A stretch of 5,179 nucleotides of DNA from Tannerellaceae bacterium (GTDB lineage: Bacteria > Bacteroidota > Bacteroidia > Bacteroidales > Tannerellaceae): positions 1 through 5,179 of the forward strand of contig JAISCM010000263.1 of NCBI GenBank assembly GCA_031265595.1. The letters are read 5' to 3'. The notes below the pieces were generated by a model. It did no database searches. It was not told where the DNA came from and worked only from the letters and a program-made list of their open reading frames with translations. This document shows, in pieces, positions 1 through 5,179 of the stretch; the stretch's first letter is position 1; each line of letters opens with the position of its first letter. The position numbers were made by a program, and so were the translations under genes.

Positions 1-12
1 CGCCCCACCACG

Positions 13-34
13 CCCCAACCCCCTAAAGGGGGGG
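13..34 (+). repeat. Left arm of the inverted repeat, itself a hairpin
   Basis: The arm is CCCCAA followed by CCCCCTAAAGGGGGGG. Its core CCCCCTAAAGGGGG folds on itself as a five-pair G/C stem with a TAAA loop. It is the exact reverse complement of 241-262. Palindromes of this C5-TAAA-G5 kind are, to my recollection, common between genes in Bacteroidetes. Read on the plus strand it could end transcription coming from a gene left of the window, but no T-tract follows immediately; the first T-run is at 53-57. Confidence 0.7.
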
Positions 35-56
35 CAGAGAGTTTGACGGCCCTTTT

Positions 57-235
57 TGATTACGACTGAATCAAGCGTTTGATTACGACTGAATCACCCG
101 GCTGATTACGACTGAATCACCCGGCTGATTACGACTGAATCAAGCGGCTGATTACGACTGAATCAAGCGGCTGATTACGGCTGAATCAAGCGGCTGATTA
201 CGACTGAATCAAGCGGCTGATTACGACTGAATCAA
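57..235. repeat. 23-bp tandem repeat array, 7 full units plus a partial eighth
   Basis: Units start at 57, 80, 103, 126, 149, 172, 195 and 218, exactly 23 bases apart. Each has the 17-base core TGATTACGACTGAATCA and a 6-base linker. Linkers are AGCGTT (unit 1), CCCGGC (units 2-3) and AGCGGC (units 4-7); the eighth unit stops one base after its core. The core is perfect in all units except unit 6, which reads ACGGCTG in place of ACGACTG. Each core is an interrupted palindrome: TGATT pairs with AATCA across a 7-base loop. The period is not a multiple of three, so coding is unlikely. There is no unique spacer between units, so it is not a CRISPR array. Function is unknown. Confidence 0.95.
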
Positions 236-240
236 ACTTA

Positions 241-262
241 CCCCCCCTTTAGGGGGTTGGGG
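241..262 (-). terminator. Right arm of the inverted repeat, possible yidC terminator hairpin
   Basis: On the minus strand this G/C palindrome begins seven bases after the yidC stop codon, placing it where a transcription terminator would be expected. The core forms five G/C pairs around a TAAA loop. It lacks the T-tract of a classical intrinsic terminator: the bases after it on the minus strand read TAAGTTTGATT. It may instead act as a 3'-end stabilising hairpin, or pair with the identical inverted copy at 13-34 to give a 22-bp stem. The repeat itself is certain; the terminator role is inferred from position. Confidence 0.4.
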
Positions 263-268
263 GGTGGG

Positions 269-2173
269 TTATTTCTTCCGCTTTTGCTGTTGCTGTTTCT
301 TTAGTGTTTCCTGTTGTTGTTTTTGGGCTTCTTCCAGGCGTTTCATGAAGCCCGACTTCTTTTTGGCGGGTTTCTTTTTGTTTGCCTCCAGCTTGGCCAA
401 GAGCTTTTCTTCATTAATAAAGTAGCGGAAAGACATGGTTTGTGCAATGGCTATTAATGAAGATACCAGGAAGTAATAACTTAATGCCGACGCACTTTGG
501 TTGAAGAAGAAGAAGAACATCAGCGGCATCATATACATCATCGTCTTCATACCCGGCATTTGCTGCTGGCCGGTATTGGTCATGTCCATATTAAACTTGG
601 TATAGACGATGTTTACGGCTACCATTAAGATACAGAACAGACTGAGGTGATTTCCCACATACGTGGATATAAGCGGTATATGGCCGCTCCAATGGATCAC
701 GGCGTCGTAGGTAGACAAGTCGTCGGCCCATAAGAAGCCTTGCTGGCGGAGTTCGATAGCCGACGGGAAAAGGTTGTACAAGGCTATCAGGATCGGGAGC
801 TGAAGCAGCATCGGCAGGCAGCCGGCCATCGGGCTTGCTCCCGCACGGCTGTATAGCTCCATCGTTGCTTTCTGGCGCTCCATCGCTTTCTCCTGCCCGG
901 GATACTTTGCGTTGAGCTCTTCTACCTGCGGACGCAGCACGCGCATCTTGGCCGAAGACATATAGGACTTATAGGTGAGCGGGAATAAAACGAGCTTGAC
1001 GATGAGCGTAAGCAGGAAAATGATCAACCCATAGTTGGTAAAGTACTTCCCTAAAAAGTCGAACACCGGAAGGATAAAGTACTGATTGATCAGCCGCAGG
1101 AAGCTATAACTCATCGGAACCAGCTTCTCCAGATCCAGCTCGCGGCCGGCTTCTGCTCCCTTATCGTAGGCTTTCAGTAGAGAGTACTGGTTCGGGCCTA
1201 AATAGTAGGTGAGCGAGGTAGGCTCTTCGCCTTTCAGATCGAAGGGCACGGATGTGATCGTTTTGAAACGCTTCAGGTAGCCGGATGCCGATACCAATTT
1301 TGAGTCTAACGTAGTAGCTTCAAAGCCGTCTTCGGAAATCAATACTGTGGCAAAGAACTTGTCTTTGTAAGCGATCCACTTTAAGCGGTTCGATACCCTT
1401 TCGCTCTGGTCTTTTCCTTCGCTCAGGTTTTCTACGTCATCGGCCAGGAACTTATAGTATAAGGCGGTATGCTGGTCTTCGTATTTGCGCCCTTTTTCCT
1501 GCTGGCGTATATCCTGTTCCCAGGTCAAGTCGAGCGTATTGGCGCTTGGCGATAATACTCCGTTCAGGCCATGCCCCTGTATGGTGTAGTGAAGCATATA
1601 ATCGTCTGGCTTTAGCGAATAGATAAAGTCCAGATAAGCCTCTTCGCCTATAGGCAGGCGCATCGTCAGGCTGTTCGGATCCGCTCCTTTTATGGGGGTG
1701 AAGAACATTTCGGCTGTACTTACCACCCGGTTTGTAGCTGTTACCAGGGTGAAATCGAGCTTTGATTCTTTTCCTTCGAACAGGATAAGCGGCAGGGAAT
1801 CGTACGTTGCATACTTCTTTAGCCGTGCATATTCCAGGCTGCCTCCCCGGGTGGATAGGCGTACTTCCAGCAGATCATTCTCCAGGGTAAGGGTTTCTTC
1901 TTTGCCTTCCAGCGCATCGGCAAATACGCCATAAGCGTTCTGCAATTGAATGCTCTTAACCGAGTCGGGAAGATGTTGCAGGGAATCTTCTTTAAGGGCC
2001 GCCTGTTGCTCCTGTATCTGTTGTTCTACCTGCCGGGCGCGTTCAATCCTGCTGATTGAATCCTGGTAACGGCGTTGTGTTTCTACTTGTTCGGGCGAGG
2101 GCTGGTTCAGCCACGTAAATGCAAACAGGACAATGCCTATCAAAAGGAATCCTATTACTGTATTCTTATCCAT
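269..2173 (-). CDS. yidC: Membrane protein insertase YidC (Oxa1/YidC/Alb3 family)
   Basis: YidC inserts and folds inner-membrane proteins, alone or with SecYEG. The 634 residues fit Gram-negative YidC of the Bacteroidetes type. Helix 1 (about 5-22) is an uncleaved anchor, followed by a Gln/Glu-rich linker (about 27-66) and a periplasmic beta-rich domain (about 95-350). The conserved insertase core starts near 378: second helix about 380-399 leading to PLTYKSYMSSAKMRVLRPQV, third about 447-470 (GCLPMLLQLPILIALY), then about 508-526 and 545-580 with a run of five Phe at 553-557. Aligned to E. coli by eye, the groove arginine R366 is replaced by Lys393. The tail 592-634 is Lys/Gln-rich, probably cytosolic and ribosome-contacting. 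The ATG start gives the usual MDKNTVIGFLLIG opening. It lies 13 bases after pyrG, so the two are probably co-transcribed. No Shine-Dalgarno sequence is seen. Confidence 0.97.
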   Translation of the reverse strand: MDKNTVIGFLLIGIVLFAFTWLNQPSPEQVETQRRYQDSISRIERARQVEQQIQEQQAALKEDSLQHLPDSVKSIQLQNAYGVFADALEGKEETLTLENDLLEVRLSTRGGSLEYARLKKYATYDSLPLILFEGKESKLDFTLVTATNRVVSTAEMFFTPIKGADPNSLTMRLPIGEEAYLDFIYSLKPDDYMLHYTIQGHGLNGVLSPSANTLDLTWEQDIRQQEKGRKYEDQHTALYYKFLADDVENLSEGKDQSERVSNRLKWIAYKDKFFATVLISEDGFEATTLDSKLVSASGYLKRFKTITSVPFDLKGEEPTSLTYYLGPNQYSLLKAYDKGAEAGRELDLEKLVPMSYSFLRLINQYFILPVFDFLGKYFTNYGLIIFLLTLIVKLVLFPLTYKSYMSSAKMRVLRPQVEELNAKYPGQEKAMERQKATMELYSRAGASPMAGCLPMLLQLPILIALYNLFPSAIELRQQGFLWADDLSTYDAVIHWSGHIPLISTYVGNHLSLFCILMVAVNIVYTKFNMDMTNTGQQQMPGMKTMMYMMPLMFFFFFNQSASALSYYFLVSSLIAIAQTMSFRYFINEEKLLAKLEANKKKPAKKKSGFMKRLEEAQKQQQETLKKQQQQKRKK

Positions 2174-2186
2174 TTATTCGATGATG

Positions 2187-3803
<1,617 letters not shown>

Positions 3804-3805
3804 TT

Positions 3806-3822
3806 AGTTATCCGAAATAACT
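3806..3822 (-). promoter_or_regulatory. Hairpin in the predicted pyrG leader
   Basis: On the minus strand AGTTAT and ATAACT form a six-pair stem around a TTCGG loop, 14 bases before the pyrG GTG. It lies between the predicted promoter and the start codon. The stem is A/T-rich and modest, so it may be chance. If real it could affect translation start or leader stability. No poly-T tract follows, so it does not look like an attenuator. Confidence 0.3.
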
Positions 3823-3839
3823 TAGTTTATACGAAAGCG

Positions 3840-3847
3840 CAAAGTTA
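3840..3847 (-). promoter_or_regulatory. Predicted pyrG-yidC promoter (-7 box)
   Basis: The minus strand reads TAACTTTG, matching the Bacteroidetes primary-sigma -7 consensus TAnnTTTG. It is followed by CGC, and the start site would be expected near 3833-3835, giving a leader of roughly 42-44 bases before the GTG. No convincing -33 TTTG element is seen at 19-21 bases upstream, which is common for this weak element. Confidence 0.55.
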
Positions 3848-3933
3848 GTTATTTTCGCCGACAGTTATTACGTGGCAGTTGACAATTTTTGTTATACGTA
3901 ATTATCTGAAAAGAAGATAAGGTTTTTCCTCCA

Positions 3934-3947
3934 CTCGCAAGGGCGAG
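3934..3947 (-). other. Small G/C hairpin just after the transporter gene
   Basis: CTCGC and GCGAG form a perfect five-pair stem around a four-base loop, about 9 bases after the transporter stop codon. It is the best candidate for a transcript 3' end between the transporter gene and pyrG. On the minus strand it is followed by TGGAGGAAAAACC, not a T-tract, so it is a poor match to an intrinsic terminator. A second, A/T-rich stem (TTATCT/AGATAA, 3902-3920) lies farther downstream. Confidence 0.3.
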
Positions 3948-3956
3948 CCGGGCAGC

Positions 3957-4895
3957 TCACTTATCGTTGATAGCCGACAATTCTCTTTCTACATCTTCCC
4001 GGCTCTTGCTTTGCGTTACCATGTAAACGCCGATGAATACAAGGATGGAAGAGATTATCTTACTGACAGAGAACGTATCCTGCCCAGCCATTACAGCAAT
4101 CAGGGAAGCAACGATGGGCTGGGCATAGTTATACATGCTCAACGTGGTGGGGCGGATACGTTTAAGCGCCATCGGAATTAACAGGTAAGGAATAAAGGTG
4201 CCGCCCGCCAGCACATACATAATAGCGCTTACTTCATGCCAGTCGGCAGGTATCCTGTGGAAAACAGCCGTATCAAGCATCGACCGGTACATAAAAGGAG
4301 CCAGCACAAGGGTGGAGAATAAAAACATCCACTTCATGATCGTCACCGGAGAATAACGCTGACTGAGGGGTTTGGATATCACTACATAGATAGAATAGAT
4401 GAATCCGCTGGTAATAATCTTCAGGTCGCCCTCCAGACTACTTACCTGGTTGGATACGTGCGTAGACGAAAGGATCAGCAAGATACCGCCAGCCGCCCCT
4501 ACCAATACGCCGAAAGCCTTTAGCTGGGTGATCGGCTCTTTCAGTATCAAAGCGGCAAGCAACATAACAAAGATAGGGCCCGACGTAGCAATGATGGAAG
4601 CATCCACCGGAGAAGTCTGGCTCAACCCCCAAAGAAACAAGCTTTGATTAAACGCAATTCCGCACATACCGCAGAGAAAGAGAAGCCCAATATCCTTCAA
4701 CGGAACGTCTTCTTTCTGCATAAACAGAGAGGTAAGCCAGAACATCACGCAGGCAAACAGCATACGCATAAGCGTCAGGGCTTCGGGCTGTACTAAATCC
4801 GGAAGTAAGTACTTTGATATGGGTATATTGATACCGAACAACATATTTGCCAAAAGAATAAAGAGATGCCCCTTCAGCTTTTCTTTTCCCAACAT
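3957..4895 (-). CDS. EamA/DMT-superfamily transporter, substrate unknown
   Basis: This inner-membrane protein belongs to the drug/metabolite transporter superfamily (RhaT/EamA type), whose members mostly export or exchange small metabolites. The 312 residues hold ten hydrophobic segments, at about 10-30, 39-59, 69-91, 97-117, 126-144, 157-174, 186-204, 222-242, 252-270 and 277-295. They fall into two EamA halves (about 11-142 and 157-295). Typical halves' features are visible: NMLFGINIPISKYL near the N-terminus, PVDASIIATSGPIFVMLLAAL followed by LKEPIT (118-123), and the matching YNYAQPIVASLIAVMAGQ in the second half. A short charged tail follows residue 296. The ATG start gives a short cytosolic N-terminus with a Shine-Dalgarno-like AAGGA upstream. 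It ends 165 bases before the pyrG start and probably has its own promoter. Substrate cannot be told from sequence or neighbours. Confidence 0.93.
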   Translation of the reverse strand: MLGKEKLKGHLFILLANMLFGINIPISKYLLPDLVQPEALTLMRMLFACVMFWLTSLFMQKEDVPLKDIGLLFLCGMCGIAFNQSLFLWGLSQTSPVDASIIATSGPIFVMLLAALILKEPITQLKAFGVLVGAAGGILLILSSTHVSNQVSSLEGDLKIITSGFIYSIYVVISKPLSQRYSPVTIMKWMFLFSTLVLAPFMYRSMLDTAVFHRIPADWHEVSAIMYVLAGGTFIPYLLIPMALKRIRPTTLSMYNYAQPIVASLIAVMAGQDTFSVSKIISSILVFIGVYMVTQSKSREDVERELSAINDK

Positions 4896-4902
4896 AAACT
4901 AA

Positions 4903-4907
4903 TCCTT
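4903..4907 (-). promoter_or_regulatory. Shine-Dalgarno-like site for the transporter gene
   Basis: The minus strand reads AAGGA seven bases before the ATG at 4895. This supports that start codon. It is notable because the other two genes here have A/T-rich leaders without such a site, as is usual in Bacteroidetes. Confidence 0.5.
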
Positions 4908-4926
4908 GCTGTTTTTAACGACGGGG

Positions 4927-4934
4927 CAAAAGTA
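4927..4934 (-). promoter_or_regulatory. Predicted transporter promoter (-7 box)
   Basis: The minus strand reads TACTTTTG, fitting TAnnTTTG, 31 bases before the ATG. The expected leader is about 25 bases and includes the AAGGA site. No clear -33 TTTG is present. A short dyad AGTAT/ATACT (4931-4952) overlaps the box and could be an operator, but it is weak. Confidence 0.5.
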
Positions 4935-4966
4935 TACATTAATTTTCATACTCCGGTTTCGGGAAA

Positions 4967-5030
4967 GGTTGTAAATTGTAATCAGATGGTTGTAAATCCC
5001 GGAATTGTCGAGGTTGTAGAAGTTGTAAAT
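4967..5030. repeat. Cluster of GTTGTAAAT-like direct repeats in the divergent intergenic region
   Basis: GGTTGTAAAT occurs at 4967-4976 and 4988-4997, AGTTGTAAAT at 5021-5030 and a variant GGTTGTAGA at 5012-5020; a looser ATTGTAAT sits at about 4975-4982. They lie between the leftward transporter promoter (4927-4934) and the rightward promoter box (5128-5135). Spacings are 21, 24 and 9 bases. Possible roles are binding sites for a regulator shared by the two divergent genes, or simple sequence drift in A/T-rich DNA. The region 4896-5179 holds no supported gene. Confidence 0.45.
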
Positions 5031-5127
5031 CCTGTACGAAGCCCTTCAAATACGGGGGTAAATATTAAAGTTACTGTTTTCGCTATTAACATGAATTAAA
5101 TGATTTTTAAGATTCAAATCCCCCCTT

Positions 5128-5135
5128 TATCTTTG
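5128..5135 (+). promoter_or_regulatory. Predicted promoter (-7 box) for a gene right of the window
   Basis: The plus strand reads TATCTTTG followed by CAGCG, a close match to the Bacteroidetes -7 consensus TAnnTTTG. Downstream to the window edge is an A-rich leader (5142-5179) with no start codon that opens a reading frame, so the gene probably begins just past 5179. A C-run (5120-5125) lies directly upstream, and no clear -33 TTTG is present. Confidence 0.6.
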
Positions 5136-5179
5136 CAGCGTGATCGAAAAAAAGAATAATAAACGATATAACAACTAAA

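Larger units (their letters stand above)
1..268. repeat. Composite intergenic repeat element: inverted C/G-rich arms around a tandem array
   Basis: This non-coding stretch lies downstream of yidC. Two inverted arms (13-34 and 241-262) are identical over 22 bases when one is reverse-complemented, and they enclose a 23-bp tandem array at 57-235. Imperfect similarity continues outward to about position 4 on the left and 268 on the right (CCCCACC-like against GGTGGG). The left arm touches the window edge, so the true left boundary is unknown. No open reading frame resembling a transposase lies inside. The arrangement resembles a non-autonomous MITE-like element or a Bacteroidetes intergenic palindrome repeat that has gained an internal array. 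No target-site duplication can be recognised, so mobility is only an inference. Confidence 0.6.

Noticed and set aside
57..235. Regular repeats resembling a CRISPR array
   Set aside because: Units are contiguous at 23 bp with only a 6-base near-constant linker; there are no unique spacers and no cas genes nearby.
57..235. Iterons of a replication origin
   Set aside because: The period of about 23 bp is suggestive, but there is no DnaA box, replication initiator gene or A/T-rich unwinding region next to it, and the surroundings are chromosomal housekeeping genes.
1692..1934. 80-residue plus-strand open frame opposite yidC
   Set aside because: Ser/Arg-rich translation with no family features, lying fully inside the conserved yidC frame on the other strand.
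3902..3920. TTATCT/AGATAA stem as an intrinsic terminator
   Set aside because: The stem is A/T-rich with a 7-base loop and no following T-tract on either strand.
4438..4632. 64-residue minus-strand open frame inside the transporter gene
   Set aside because: It is an alternate frame of the well-supported EamA protein.
4866..5099. 77-residue plus-strand open frame across the divergent intergenic region
   Set aside because: It starts inside the transporter gene and runs through its promoter. The VVN repeats in it come from the GTTGTAAAT motif. A shorter version from ATG 4986 (37 residues) also lacks any support, though the 3n motif spacing keeps a small doubt.

Overview
The window looks like a chromosomal segment from a Bacteroidetes (Bacteroidales-type) bacterium. 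Three things support this. The proteins have the form usual in that phylum: a 634-residue YidC with a large periplasmic domain and a Lys/Gln-rich tail, and a PyrG carrying APGFG in its glutaminase domain. The promoters match the Bacteroidetes -7 box TAnnTTTG. Two of the three genes have A/T-rich leaders with no Shine-Dalgarno sequence. The family could be Tannerellaceae or a relative, but that is an impression and not a demonstration.

Layout from left to right. Positions 1-268 are non-coding: a 23-bp tandem repeat array (57-235, seven full units plus a partial) sits between two inverted copies of a C/G-rich palindrome (13-34 and 241-262). Positions 269-2173 (minus) encode the membrane protein insertase YidC. 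Positions 2187-3791 (minus) encode CTP synthase PyrG, starting at GTG. Positions 3792-3956 are intergenic and hold the probable pyrG promoter and a leader hairpin. Positions 3957-4895 (minus) encode a ten-helix EamA/DMT-family transporter. Positions 4896-5179 form a divergent intergenic region with a promoter for the transporter, a cluster of GTTGTAAAT-like repeats, and a strong plus-strand promoter box for a gene starting beyond the right edge.

All three genes read leftwards. pyrG and yidC are 13 bases apart and are probably one transcription unit driven from about 3840. The transporter has its own promoter and a Shine-Dalgarno-like site. PyrG makes CTP, needed for nucleic acids and phospholipid precursors; YidC inserts proteins into the inner membrane. 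These are housekeeping functions, and the pairing is probably conserved synteny with no direct functional link. The yidC transcript runs straight into the repeat element at the left edge.

The coding part is ordinary. The most unusual structure is the palindrome-flanked tandem array at 1-268. The next is the GTTGTAAAT repeat cluster at 4967-5030. No CRISPR array, RNA gene, transposase or defence system is visible.
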